The translations under genes were made by a program, and so were the position numbers. 64,000 bases of DNA from an uncultured Pelagibacteraceae bacterium. GTDB lineage: Bacteria > Pseudomonadota > Alphaproteobacteria > Pelagibacterales > Pelagibacteraceae. Where the stretch lies: assembly GCA_902531175.1 (NCBI GenBank), contig CACADE010000002.1:62001-126000 (forward strand), written 5' to 3'. Below, piece after piece: positions 1-9,316 of the stretch (positions are counted from its first letter, which is position 1; every line of letters starts with the position of its first letter). The notes beneath the pieces are model-generated. The model was not told where the DNA came from, ran no database searches, and was given only the letters and a program-made list of their open reading frames with translations.

Positions 1-1
1 T

Positions 2-682
2 GTCAAAAAAATCAGACTTTCTACAAATAAAGTGAATTTAAAATATTTAAAAAAAAATTTAAATATTTTGAGAAAATATGATAAAAAATTAAAGCAAATT
101 TTATTTTGTTCCGTTGTACCAAATTGTTACAAAAAAATTAAAAATTATTTTAAATTATATTTTAATACAAGTTGTAATGAGCTAAAAAATCTTAATTTAA
201 GTAAATTATTAAGTATAAAAGTTAATAGAAAACAAATTGGTTCTGATAGACTGGCTAATGCAATATCAGTAATCGACAATAAAAATAATTATATTGTAGT
301 AGATTTTGGAACAGCAACTAATTTTGATGTAATTTCAGCAAATAGTTATAACGGAGGAGTAATTGCTCCTGGAATAAATCTATCATTAGTAAATTTATCT
401 AAAAAAGCATCTTTAATACCTAGTGTAAAACTTAAAAAATCGAACAACGTTTTAGGTAAAAATACTATAAGTGCAATTAATTCAGGATTTTTCTTCGGTT
501 ATACTGGTCTGATTGACAATATAATTCATTCCATTATTAAACAAACCAAAAAAAAATATAAAATAATATTTACTGGTGGACTAGCAAAAATGTTTAAAAA
601 TTCTTTAAAACTTAAAGTAAAAATAAGGACTAATTTAACTACTGATGGAGTTTTAAAGGCTGCTATGTGTTTAAATAGATGA
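2..682 (+). CDS. coaX: Type III pantothenate kinase, 5'-truncated by window edge
   Basis: Phosphorylates pantothenate in the first step of coenzyme A synthesis (cytoplasm). The frame is open from base 2 with no stop, so the GTG at 32 is probably not the start. The family is usually about 255 residues and its N-terminal ATP-binding D-x-GN-T motif is missing here, which fits a gene cut by the window. Visible family motifs: SVVP, GSDRLANA (the GxDR pantothenate-site motif), VVDFGTATNFD, GGVIAPGI and a late TGGLA. The stop overlaps the ATG of the RNase J gene by 4 bases, so the two are probably cotranscribed. coaX-rnj order is common in alphaproteobacteria. Confident of family; the true start lies outside. 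Confidence 0.9.
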   Translation, partial: VKKIRLSTNKVNLKYLKKNLNILRKYDKKLKQILFCSVVPNCYKKIKNYFKLYFNTSCNELKNLNLSKLLSIKVNRKQIGSDRLANAISVIDNKNNYIVVDFGTATNFDVISANSYNGGVIAPGINLSLVNLSKKASLIPSVKLKKSNNVLGKNTISAINSGFFFGYTGLIDNIIHSIIKQTKKKYKIIFTGGLAKMFKNSLKLKVKIRTNLTTDGVLKAAMCLNR

Positions 683-2337
683 AAGATGAATTAATTTTTT
701 GCCCTTTAGGTGGATCTGGAGAAATTGGAATGAATATGAATTTATTCGCCTATGGAAATCCAGATAATAGAAAATGGATAATTGTAGATATAGGAGTTAC
801 TTTTGCAGATGATGCAATTCCAGGTGTTGATTTAATATATCCCGACCCTGGATTTATTGTTGACAAAAAAGATGACTTATTAGGTATTGTTTTAACCCAT
901 GCACATGAAGATCATATTGGTGCAATTGCTCATATATGGCCAAAACTAAGATGTAAAATATTTGCTACTCCATTTACATCGGTTTTAATTTTAGAAAAAT
1001 TTAAGGAAAAAAAAATTGATGTAACAGGATATCTAGAAGTTGTTCAATTAAATAGCATTGTAGATTTAAGTCCTTTTAAAATTGAATTTGTTACATTAAC
1101 ACATTCTATACTAGAACCTAATGGACTAAAAATTGAAACACCTGTAGGAAATATATTACACACTGGAGATTGGAAGTGTGATCCAGATCCATTAACTGGA
1201 GACAATATGAATTCAATAAGACTCAAAGAAATTGGCGAAGAAGGCGTTTTGACAATGATATGTGACTCAACAAATGTGTTTAGTGCAGGAAGAGCAGGAT
1301 CTGAGCTGGATGTAAGAAAAAATATGCTAAAGATAATGGAAAGATTAAAGAAAAGAATAATTATTACGTCTTTTGCTTCAAATGTAGCTAGAATGGAGTC
1401 AGCCTTTTATTGTGCCGAAAAAACAGGTAGGCAAATTTCTTTGGTGGGCCGTTCAATGCATAGAATTTATAAAGCTGCTAGGCAATGTGGTTACTTGCAA
1501 AATGTTATTGAACCACTTGATGCTAGAGATGCAAAAAATATCTCAAGAGAAAAAATTGTTTACTTATGTACTGGTAGCCAAGGAGAGCCAATGGGCGCAA
1601 TGAACCGTATTTCAAATTATACGCATCCAGATGTTTTTGTTGAGAGAGGAGACGCAGTTATATTTTCTTCAAAAATTATTCCAGGTAATGAAAAAAAATT
1701 ATACAAACTTCACAATCAATTAGTCAGAGAAGGTATAGAAGTAATTTCTGAAGATAGTGAATTTATTCATGTATCAGGACATCCGAATAGAGAAGATTTA
1801 AAGGATATGTATGACTGGATAAAACCAAGATCAGTCATACCTGTTCATGGTGAACATAGACATATGATTGAACACATAAATTTTGCTAAAGAAATGCAAG
1901 TACCATATCCTGTTAGAGTAGAAAATGGTGATATAGTTAGAATTTATCCAGGTGATAAACCTGAAGTATATGATAAAGCTCCAAGTGGAAGACTTTACGT
2001 AGATGGTTCCATAAGTGTTGAAGAAGATGCTCAATCTATCAAAGAGAGAAAAAATTTATCTACCAATGGATTAATAGAAGCAACATTAGTTATTACACCT
2101 AATGGCAATATTCATAACAAACCTTTATTAACTTTTAGAGGTTTGCCTATATACGAAAAAGATGAATTTACATTTAATCTTGAAGAGGAGATTGAAAAAA
2201 CAGCAAAAACTTTTTCTTTAAATAATAAAAAGCAAGAATCAAATTTAATTGATGCTCTTAAAATAACTTGTAGAAAGTACACAAAAGAAAAATTAGGGAA
2301 AAGACCTTATACAAATATAAACTTAGTGAGGATTTAA
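679..2337 (+). CDS. rnj: Ribonuclease J (metallo-beta-lactamase RNase)
   Basis: Endo/5'-exoribonuclease of the RNase J family, acting in rRNA maturation and mRNA turnover. The 552-residue length fits the family. The zinc-binding motif HAHEDHIGA begins at residue 74 (H74, H76, D78, H79) and further metal ligands are carried by the motifs LTHSI, HTGDW and CDSTN. The beta-CASP region follows (SFASNVARMES, VGRSMHR, LCTGSQGEP), then the late SGHP and PVHGEHRHM motifs. It starts 4 bases inside coaX and ends directly against the TTG of the next gene. Alphaproteobacteria commonly place rnj beside coaX and proS, as here. Confidence 0.95.
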   Translation: MKDELIFCPLGGSGEIGMNMNLFAYGNPDNRKWIIVDIGVTFADDAIPGVDLIYPDPGFIVDKKDDLLGIVLTHAHEDHIGAIAHIWPKLRCKIFATPFTSVLILEKFKEKKIDVTGYLEVVQLNSIVDLSPFKIEFVTLTHSILEPNGLKIETPVGNILHTGDWKCDPDPLTGDNMNSIRLKEIGEEGVLTMICDSTNVFSAGRAGSELDVRKNMLKIMERLKKRIIITSFASNVARMESAFYCAEKTGRQISLVGRSMHRIYKAARQCGYLQNVIEPLDARDAKNISREKIVYLCTGSQGEPMGAMNRISNYTHPDVFVERGDAVIFSSKIIPGNEKKLYKLHNQLVREGIEVISEDSEFIHVSGHPNREDLKDMYDWIKPRSVIPVHGEHRHMIEHINFAKEMQVPYPVRVENGDIVRIYPGDKPEVYDKAPSGRLYVDGSISVEEDAQSIKERKNLSTNGLIEATLVITPNGNIHNKPLLTFRGLPIYEKDEFTFNLEEEIEKTAKTFSLNNKKQESNLIDALKITCRKYTKEKLGKRPYTNINLVRI

Positions 2338-2583
2338 TTGAGTATTACAGGCTCAATAGTTGTATATGTCTGCTTGTGGTGGATAGTTTTTTTTGCCATT
2401 TTACCAATTGATGTTAATCGTGAAAAAAAAGGAAATATAGAGGGTGTTGACCCTGGGGCACCAGAAAATCCAAAAATAACTAAAAAAATAACTTATTGTA
2501 CTTTAATTACGTCTGTTATTTTTATAGTTATATACTTATTAGTAATTAATGAAATTTTAAATTTACGTAACTTTTTAAATTAA
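2338..2583 (+). CDS. DUF1467-family small membrane protein
   Basis: An 81-residue protein with two predicted membrane helices (about residues 6-24 and 53-74) separated by a short polar loop with a PGAPENP motif. This resembles the DUF1467 family, which sits between rnj and proS in many alphaproteobacteria; its function is not known to me. The start is a TTG immediately after the RNase J stop, and no in-frame ATG lies before the first helix, so TTG is the best choice. Its stop overlaps the proS ATG by one base, so it is translated as part of the same operon. Location: probably inner membrane. Confidence 0.75.
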   Translation: MSITGSIVVYVCLWWIVFFAILPIDVNREKKGNIEGVDPGAPENPKITKKITYCTLITSVIFIVIYLLVINEILNLRNFLN

Positions 2584-3911
2584 TGTTTTTTTCAAAATCA
2601 TTTATTCCGATACTAAAAAATAATCCATCTGAAGCTAAAATTAAATCACATCAGTTAATGTTAAGAGTGGGCATGATTAAACAGTCCTCTGCTGGAATTT
2701 ACTCTTGGTTACCACTTGGATTTAAAGTCATGAAAAAAATAGAACAAATAGTTAGAGAAGAACAAGACCGTGTTGGTGTTCAAGAAATATTAATGCCAAC
2801 AATTCAATCATCCGAAATTTGGAAGGAAAGTGGAAGATATGAAGATTATGGAGAAGAAATGTTAAGAATCAAGGATCGTCAAAATAGAGAAATGTTATAT
2901 GGACCAACTAACGAAGAACTTGTGACAGAAATTTTTAGATCTTCCTTTAAATCATATAAATCTTTACCTCAATTATTATATCATATTCAATGGAAATTTA
3001 GAGATGAATTAAGACCAAGATTTGGAATTATGAGATGTAGAGAATTTTATATGAAAGATGCTTACTCTTTTGATTTAACAGATGATGATGCGATATTTTC
3101 GTACAATAAATTTTTTCTTTCATATTTAAAAACTTTTAAGAGATTAAATTTATCTGCAATTCCCATGGCTGCTGATACTGGCCCTATCGGAGGAAATTTA
3201 TCACATGAATTTATTATTCTTGCTGATACTGGTGAAAGTAAAATTTATACAGATAAAAGAATTTTTGATGTAGACAGCTCTAAAACAATTCTAGAAAAAG
3301 AATCATTGGGTGCATTGAGAAAACAATTTGAAAAGTTTTATTCTGTAACAGATGAAAAATTTAATAAAGATGAATTTGAAAAATCTGTTTCAGAGAAATT
3401 TAGAGTAAATACCAAAGGTATTGAAGTTGGTCACATATTTTATTTTGGAGATAAATACTCAAAACCAATGAATGCTGCTGTTGATTTTAATGGGAAAAAA
3501 GAATTTGTTAAGATGGGATCATACGGAATAGGAGTTTCTAGACTTGTTGGCGCCATAATTGAGGCAAAATATAACGATAAAGAAGGTTTAATGAAATGGC
3601 CCATGTCAGTAACACCTTATGATTGTGCGATTATCCCAATGATAAACAAAAATGATAAATCTAATTTAGAAAAGTCTATTAAAATATATGAGTTTCTAAA
3701 ATCAAAAAATATAGAAACAATCATTGATGATACGGATGAAAATATCTCAGCTAAAATCAAAAAATTTAATTTAATCGGAATACCATATCAATTGATTATT
3801 GGAAGCAAATCCGAAGGAAATTTATATGAGTTTAAGGAAATTGATGGAGAAACTCAAAAATTAAAAGTTGAAGATATAGCTTCACAAATAATTAAAGCTA
3901 AGCAAAATTGA
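2583..3911 (+). CDS. proS: Prolyl-tRNA synthetase, short alphaproteobacterial type
   Basis: Charges tRNA-Pro with proline. Class II synthetase motifs are visible: motif 2 around FRDELRPRFGIMRCREF and motif 3 in GSYGIGVSRLVGAI, with the TNEELVT ATP/proline-site segment. The protein has 442 residues against roughly 570 in E. coli. The difference fits the alphaproteobacterial form, which lacks the large editing insertion between motifs 2 and 3. The C-terminal anticodon-binding domain starts near MSVTPYDCAIIPM. It overlaps the preceding DUF1467 gene by one base and the following lolC-like gene by 4 bases. Confidence 0.96.
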   Translation: MFFSKSFIPILKNNPSEAKIKSHQLMLRVGMIKQSSAGIYSWLPLGFKVMKKIEQIVREEQDRVGVQEILMPTIQSSEIWKESGRYEDYGEEMLRIKDRQNREMLYGPTNEELVTEIFRSSFKSYKSLPQLLYHIQWKFRDELRPRFGIMRCREFYMKDAYSFDLTDDDAIFSYNKFFLSYLKTFKRLNLSAIPMAADTGPIGGNLSHEFIILADTGESKIYTDKRIFDVDSSKTILEKESLGALRKQFEKFYSVTDEKFNKDEFEKSVSEKFRVNTKGIEVGHIFYFGDKYSKPMNAAVDFNGKKEFVKMGSYGIGVSRLVGAIIEAKYNDKEGLMKWPMSVTPYDCAIIPMINKNDKSNLEKSIKIYEFLKSKNIETIIDDTDENISAKIKKFNLIGIPYQLIIGSKSEGNLYEFKEIDGETQKLKVEDIASQIIKAKQN

Positions 3912-5119
3912 TTTCACAACTAGAAAAAGAAATTATATTTAGGTTTTTAAAAGCTAGAAAAAAAGACGGCTTTTTAAATGTAATCTCTATTTTTTCCTTT
4001 ATTGGTATTGGCTTGGGAGTAGCTGTCCTAATAATTGTTATGTCAGTAATGAACGGCTTTAGATCAGAGTTGATAAATAAAATTGTAGGTTTTAATGCTC
4101 ATGCTGTTGTAAAACCTTACGACAAAACTTTAGTTTTTAAGACTAATGAAGATTTTGCAAAAGGAGTTGCTTCAAATGATGGAGAAGCGGTAATTCTTTC
4201 AAAACTATATACAAAGGGTCTACTTTTAAAGGGATATTTGAAAAATGATTTTAAGAAACTAGAAATATCAAATAATCAAAAATATTTTGGATCAACAGAT
4301 TTAAAAAATAATTCAATTTCAATTGGAAAGGATTTAAGTTTTTCACTTAATATAGATATTGGTGATCAAATAACAATAATGTCACCAGCCGGGGTTCAAA
4401 CAATTGTTGGATCTTTTCCTAGACAAGATAAATTTGAAGTAATTTCAATATTTGATAGTGGTATAGGTGAATTTAATGAGAGTGTAGCATATATTAATCT
4501 TAATACATTAGAAGATTTTTTTGATAAAAATAAAGACAAAAGATTTATTGAGTATTATTTTAAAGATCCAAGAAATATTAAATATTATAAAAAAAAATTA
4601 GTAGATCTATTTCCTGATGCATATGTTTATACATGGGCAGATTTAAACGAGTCATTATTTTCTGCTTTAAAAGTCGAAAGAAATGTGATGTTTATAATTT
4701 TATCTTTAATAATAATTGTTGCTGCATTTAATATTATATCAGGCTTGACTATATTAGTTAAAAATAAAACAAGAGATATAGGAATTTTAAAATCTATTGG
4801 AGTGACAAATACATCAATTAAAAAAATTTTCTTTTTTGTTGGATTTATTATTGGTACTTCAGCAACTTTATTTGGTATTTTACTAGGAACTTTATTTTCA
4901 TACTATATTGAAGATATTAGGAAATTTATCTCTAATACTTTTGATATAATGTTATTTCCAGAAGAAATTTACTTTTTAAGCACTCTTCCATCAGAAATAA
5001 ATGTAAATTCAATTATCTTAATCACATTATGTTCAATAATAATTACTTCTATTGTATCAATTTATCCAGCTTCTAGAGCTGCAAAATTAGATACAATACA
5101 AACTTTAAAATATGAATAA
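3908..5119 (+). CDS. lolC: Lipoprotein-releasing ABC transporter permease, LolC/LolE type
   Basis: Inner-membrane permease that, with LolD, extracts lipoproteins from the inner membrane and passes them to LolA. Layout: one N-terminal helix (about residues 22-47), a long periplasmic domain, then three helices in the C-terminal FtsX-like region, with GLTILVKNKTRDIGILKSIG as the family's conserved segment. Start is a TTG that overlaps the proS stop. No ATG precedes the first helix, so the TTG is accepted. Alphaproteobacteria often have a single LolC/E-type permease, so this one may form a homodimer (inference). lolD follows with an 8-base overlap. Confidence 0.9.
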   Translation: MISQLEKEIIFRFLKARKKDGFLNVISIFSFIGIGLGVAVLIIVMSVMNGFRSELINKIVGFNAHAVVKPYDKTLVFKTNEDFAKGVASNDGEAVILSKLYTKGLLLKGYLKNDFKKLEISNNQKYFGSTDLKNNSISIGKDLSFSLNIDIGDQITIMSPAGVQTIVGSFPRQDKFEVISIFDSGIGEFNESVAYINLNTLEDFFDKNKDKRFIEYYFKDPRNIKYYKKKLVDLFPDAYVYTWADLNESLFSALKVERNVMFIILSLIIIVAAFNIISGLTILVKNKTRDIGILKSIGVTNTSIKKIFFFVGFIIGTSATLFGILLGTLFSYYIEDIRKFISNTFDIMLFPEEIYFLSTLPSEINVNSIILITLCSIIITSIVSIYPASRAAKLDTIQTLKYE

Positions 5120-5798
5120 TTTTTTAAAATTAAATAATTTATCAAAAAAGTACAAAAAAAATAAATCTCTTAAAGTTTTGAACAATATAAATTTTAAATT
5201 TGAGTCAGGAAAAGTATATTCAATTATAGGACCTTCAGGATCTGGTAAATCAACATTATTAAATTTATTGTCATTGATTGACAATCCTTCATCAGGTTTT
5301 ATTGAGTTTAATACAACGAAAATTGATACAAATAGTTCAATTGAGAATGACTATATAAGATCAAAAAATATAGGTATAATTTATCAAGACAAAAATTTAT
5401 TGCCCGATTTTACAGCGCTTGAAAATGTATTTCTTCCAAATTTGTTAATTTCCAATAATAAATCAAAATCAATAAAATTAGCAAAAGTATTGATAAAAAA
5501 ATTTGATTTAACCTCAAGACTAAATCATTATCCATCAGAGCTTTCAGGTGGAGAAAACCAAAGAATAGCAATTGCTAGGGCTTTAATTAATGAGCCAAAT
5601 ATTATTCTAGCTGATGAACCAACTGGTAGTTTAGATTTTGAAAACGCTAAACAAATATTTAAAATCCTATTTAATCTAAAGGAAAAAAATAGAATTATAA
5701 TTTTTGCAACCCACAATAGATATTTTGCAAATATGGCAGATTGTAAAATTAAAATGATTGGTGGTAAGATGAACATCACCAATGAAAGAATCAGTTAA
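5112..5798 (+). CDS. lolD: Lipoprotein-releasing ABC transporter ATPase LolD
   Basis: ATPase that powers the LolC/E permease. Walker [10 protein letters not shown] at residues 40-48, Q-loop Gln near 92, ABC signature LSGGE at 144-148, Walker B ILADEP at 165-170 and the switch His in FATHNR. Length 228 fits LolD. The start overlaps the permease gene and the stop overlaps dnaE by 17 bases, so the three are translationally linked. Its neighbour identifies it as LolD rather than another MacB/FtsE-like ATPase. Confidence 0.93.
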   Translation: MNNFLKLNNLSKKYKKNKSLKVLNNINFKFESGKVYSIIGPSGSGKSTLLNLLSLIDNPSSGFIEFNTTKIDTNSSIENDYIRSKNIGIIYQDKNLLPDFTALENVFLPNLLISNNKSKSIKLAKVLIKKFDLTSRLNHYPSELSGGENQRIAIARALINEPNIILADEPTGSLDFENAKQIFKILFNLKEKNRIIIFATHNRYFANMADCKIKMIGGKMNITNERIS

Positions 5799-8700
5799 TA
5801 AAACATTTAATCAATTTAAAATACATACCCAATATTCTATTTGCGAAGGTGCTGTAAAAATAGATCAATTAAAAGATTTCTGTAAAAAAAATAAAATTAA
5901 ATCATTAGGCTTATCAGACACTTATAATATATCAGGTGCATTAGAGTTTTCAGAAAATTTATCATCTGTAGGTACGCAACCAATAATTGGAACTCAGATA
6001 TTATTTAAATATAAAGAATTTGAGGGTTTAATACCTCTTATAGCTAAAAACTTTGATGGATATAAAAATATAATTAAACTTTCATCAAAATCTTATTTGG
6101 ATAATTCAGAAACAAACAAACCGCACTGTAAATTAGATGACTTATTAAATAATTTTGAAGGCATAATAATTTTGACAGGTTCTATTAAATGTTTTTTCGG
6201 TTCACTATTTAACAAAGGTTTATTCAATGAAATTGAAGAAATACTTACTAGGTTAAAAGAAAGATTTGAAGATAATATTTATATAGAAATTCAAAGACAT
6301 AATGACGTGAATGAAAAAGACTTTGAAAATTATAATCTTAAAGTTTCAGAAAAATTAGAATTACCAGTTATAGCTTCCCATGAAATTTATTACCTAGATA
6401 AAGATATGTTTGATGCTCATGATGCTTTAATGTGTATAGGTGAAAAAACTTACGTGAATGATTCAAATAGAATAAAACTTACAAATCAACATTATTTTAA
6501 ATCTTCAGATGAGATGATTGAGCTTTTTAAAGATTTGCCCGAAGCGTTAGAGAATAACTTTAATTTACCCTTAAGATGTTCGTTCAAACCAAATTTTTCT
6601 AAACCTGTTTTGCCAAATATTTCGTCCTCCAAAGAAGATCCAAATGATATGTTGAGACAATTATCCTTGGACGGTCTTAAAGAAAAATTTAGAGTAGTTT
6701 TTAATATAGATCATTTAAATATTGAGAAAGATGAAAAATATTTAGAATATAAAAAAAGACTAGATCATGAAATACGAATAATAATTGAAATGAATTATTC
6801 AGGTTATTTCTTGATTGTTTCAGATTACATTAAGTGGGCTAAACAGAATAAAATACCTGTCGGACCTGGTAGAGGGTCAGGTGCGGGCTCTTTGGTAGCT
6901 TGGTGTTTATCCATAACAGACATAGACCCAATAAAATTCAATCTTATTTTTGAAAGATTTTTAAATCCTGATAGAATTTCAATGCCTGATTTTGATATAG
7001 ATTTTTGTGAGGAAAAAAGAGATTTAGTTTTTGAATATTTGACTACTAAATACAAAGATAGTGTGGCTCATATAATTACTTTTGGCAAACTTAAGGCAAG
7101 AATGGTAATTCGAGATGTTGGTAGAGTTTTAGGATTGCCATATGGTTTTATCGATAGTATTTGTAAAATGATACCATTTGATCCATCAAGACCTATGTCT
7201 TTACAGGAATGTATTAATGTTGAACCTAGATTACAGAATTTAATAAAAGAAGATAAAAGAGTAGATCGATTAGTCAATTTATCACTTAAATTAGAAGGTT
7301 TAAATCGTAATGTGGCTACCCATGCAGCAGGTGTAGTTATAGCAGATAAAAAATTAACAGAAACTGTTCCATTATACAAAGATAATTCATCCGACTTACT
7401 ACTACCTTCAACTCAGTTTGATATGTACTCAGCAGAAAATGCGGGACTCATAAAATTTGATTTTTTAGGTTTAAAAACACTTACAATTATTGATAAAGCA
7501 CAAAAATTGATTAATAAAAATTATTCTGAATTTAAAATTGATAAAATTAATTATGAAGATCAAAAAGTATATGAATTGCTATCAAGTGGTAAAACAGTAG
7601 GATTGTTTCAACTTGAAAGTTCTGGGATGAAAGATGCTCTTATTAATATGAAACCAAACAGATTAGAAGATATAATTGCATTAGTAGCTTTATATAGGCC
7701 TGGACCAATGAGCAATATCCCTATTTATAATGAATGTAAGCATGGCAAAAGAGAACCAGACTATCTTCACCCAAAATTAGAGCAAATTTTAAAACCTACT
7801 TATGGAGTAATAATTTACCAAGAACAAGTTATGCAGATTGCTCAAGCTCTGTCAGGATTTACAGCTGGAGAGGCTGATATTTTGAGAAGAGCAATGGGAA
7901 AAAAAAAGAGGGCAGAGCTGGAAAAGCAAAAACAAAGATTTGTTGATGGTGCTTTTTTAAATGGAATTAGTAAAGATATTGCTGCAGGAATATTTTTGAA
8001 AATTGAGCCATTTGCTGAATATGGATTTAACAAAAGTCACGCAGCTGCGTATGCTGTGATAGCATATCAAACAGCATTTCTTAAAACCTATTACCCTCAT
8101 GAATTTTTTGTAGCATCAATGTCTATGGAATTATCAAATCAAAAAAAATTAAGTGAGTTTCATGAGGAGTTAAAAAGACTTAATATTACAACTATAAGAC
8201 CAGACATAAATAAGTCATTTGCAGATTTTTCATCTGATGGTGCTAATTTTTACTATGCTTTAGGTGCAATAAAAAATGTAGGTTATGAGGCAGTAAACAA
8301 TATTGTTCAGGAAAGAACAATGAATGGAGAATTTAAAAATATAACAGACTTTATAAACAGAGTTAGTCCTAAAGATATAAATAAATTACAACTCGAAGGT
8401 CTAGTTCAAGCAGGAGCTTTTGATAGCTTATTTGATAATAGACAGGCTTTATTCAATTCAATACCAAGTATTATTTTAAAATCAAAAAATGTTAATGAAA
8501 ATAAATTAATAAATCAAATTGATTTATTTAAGGAAGAGGATAGTCAAGATATAAATTATATTTTAAAAATAGACGACTGGGACAATGATAGCAAATTAGC
8601 CAAAGAATTCGAAGCTCTTGGTTTTTATATTTCAGATCATCCTTTAAACCAATTTAAGTTTATTTTTAATCAATATAGTATTTTAAATTATGAAGTTTTT

Positions 8701-9192
8701 CAGAATAACAATGAAAATATTACATCAAATATTGCTTGTACTGTTTTAAAGGTTCAAGAAAAAAAAACTCAAAAAGGGAATTCATATGCAATTGTTAAAT
8801 TTTCTGATTTAACAAGTGTATTTGAACTCTTTATTTTCTCAGATGTTTTTGATGCTAATAGAAAATTGTTATACGAGGGAAATTCTTTGATAATTACTCT
8901 TACAAAAAATTTTATAGATGAAGCAAAAACACAAAAGAAAATTAATGTTAGAAGAATAGTATCAATTAAAGATTTTCTTAATAAAACTATAGATAATATC
9001 GTATTTGATTTCAGCTCTTTAGATGAGTTAAAAAAAATTAAAAATATTTCAAAAGTAGATGGAAAAACAAAAGTTAAAATAAAACTATCAATCGAAAATA
9101 AAAAATTAACTTTTGATCTTAAAGAAAAGAGAAAAATCGACGATAATACAATTAATACATTAAATTTAAGAGAAAATATCAGCGTTGAATAA
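5782..9192 (+). CDS. dnaE: DNA polymerase III alpha subunit
   Basis: Replicative polymerase catalytic subunit, 1136 residues (E. coli 1160). The N-terminal PHP domain begins FKIHTQYSICEGA. The polymerase core has GPGRGSGAGSLVAW and the catalytic PDFDID at about residues 402-407 (D403 and D405). Later come the helix-hairpin-helix region (INKLQLEGLVQAGAFDSL) and an OB-fold segment near YAIVKFSDLTSVFELFIF. The gene starts 17 bases inside lolD. lolC-lolD-dnaE order is typical of alphaproteobacteria. A weak AT-rich hairpin with a T-run follows directly. Confidence 0.97.
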   Translation: MKESVNKTFNQFKIHTQYSICEGAVKIDQLKDFCKKNKIKSLGLSDTYNISGALEFSENLSSVGTQPIIGTQILFKYKEFEGLIPLIAKNFDGYKNIIKLSSKSYLDNSETNKPHCKLDDLLNNFEGIIILTGSIKCFFGSLFNKGLFNEIEEILTRLKERFEDNIYIEIQRHNDVNEKDFENYNLKVSEKLELPVIASHEIYYLDKDMFDAHDALMCIGEKTYVNDSNRIKLTNQHYFKSSDEMIELFKDLPEALENNFNLPLRCSFKPNFSKPVLPNISSSKEDPNDMLRQLSLDGLKEKFRVVFNIDHLNIEKDEKYLEYKKRLDHEIRIIIEMNYSGYFLIVSDYIKWAKQNKIPVGPGRGSGAGSLVAWCLSITDIDPIKFNLIFERFLNPDRISMPDFDIDFCEEKRDLVFEYLTTKYKDSVAHIITFGKLKARMVIRDVGRVLGLPYGFIDSICKMIPFDPSRPMSLQECINVEPRLQNLIKEDKRVDRLVNLSLKLEGLNRNVATHAAGVVIADKKLTETVPLYKDNSSDLLLPSTQFDMYSAENAGLIKFDFLGLKTLTIIDKAQKLINKNYSEFKIDKINYEDQKVYELLSSGKTVGLFQLESSGMKDALINMKPNRLEDIIALVALYRPGPMSNIPIYNECKHGKREPDYLHPKLEQILKPTYGVIIYQEQVMQIAQALSGFTAGEADILRRAMGKKKRAELEKQKQRFVDGAFLNGISKDIAAGIFLKIEPFAEYGFNKSHAAAYAVIAYQTAFLKTYYPHEFFVASMSMELSNQKKLSEFHEELKRLNITTIRPDINKSFADFSSDGANFYYALGAIKNVGYEAVNNIVQERTMNGEFKNITDFINRVSPKDINKLQLEGLVQAGAFDSLFDNRQALFNSIPSIILKSKNVNENKLINQIDLFKEEDSQDINYILKIDDWDNDSKLAKEFEALGFYISDHPLNQFKFIFNQYSILNYEVFQNNNENITSNIACTVLKVQEKKTQKGNSYAIVKFSDLTSVFELFIFSDVFDANRKLLYEGNSLIITLTKNFIDEAKTQKKINVRRIVSIKDFLNKTIDNIVFDFSSLDELKKIKNISKVDGKTKVKIKLSIENKKLTFDLKEKRKIDDNTINTLNLRENISVE

Positions 9193-9213
9193 AAAAACTT
9201 CTTGTTTTTTTTT
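9191..9213 (+). terminator. Weak AT-rich hairpin with T-run after dnaE
   Basis: An A-run ending in C (to 9198), a 5-base loop TTCTT (9199-9203), then G and a run of nine T (9204-9213). The stem is about 8 bp with one G-C pair. The shape is that of a Rho-independent terminator, but stability would be low. It overlaps the dnaE stop and precedes the rpsB leader, where a transcription boundary is expected. Confidence 0.4.
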
Positions 9214-9218
9214 AAATT

Positions 9219-9242
9219 GTTAGTATTTTCCAGAAAATTAAC
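9219..9242 (+). ncRNA. Hairpin upstream of the rpsB leader
   Basis: GTTA, a GT bulge, then ATTTT pairs with AAAATTAAC across the loop CCAG (9230-9233). This gives a 9-bp stem with a 2-base bulge. It sits 27 bases before the GC-rich rpsB leader element and may be its 5' domain, or a chance AT-rich fold. Confidence 0.3.
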
Positions 9243-9266
9243 ACGCACACAATTAATGGTTTTATA

Positions 9267-9310
9267 CCTCCGGTCCCTATGGGGCAGATATTGTGGTGGC
9301 ACAACCGGGA
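9267..9310 (+). ncRNA. rpsB 5' leader element: three-way-junction RNA
   Basis: A GC-rich island in a very AT-rich genome, directly before rpsB. Outer stem: CCGGT (9270-9274) with ACCGG (9304-9308). Inner hairpin 1: CCC (9275-9277), loop TAT, GGG (9281-9283). Inner hairpin 2: TTGTG (9291-9295), loop GTGG, CACAA (9300-9304). A9304 can belong to either the outer stem or hairpin 2. The 3' strand ends 8 bases before the rpsB ATG (9317), so folding could cover the ribosome site. A cis-regulatory RNA before ribosomal protein S2 genes has been reported from comparative work on Candidatus Pelagibacter ubique; I take this as that element. Autoregulation by S2 is inference. Confidence 0.75.
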
Positions 9311-9316
9311 AAAAAT

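Noticed and set aside
8769-9302. Long minus-strand open frame (177 codons) over the end of dnaE and the rpsB leader.
   Set aside because: It is antisense to conserved dnaE sequence, has low-complexity composition and no recognisable motif. The many other antisense frames (for example 30212-30691) are rejected on the same ground.
9293-9316. Upstream GTG extension of rpsB.
   Set aside because: The extra eight codons lie in the structured leader and have no counterpart in S2 proteins.
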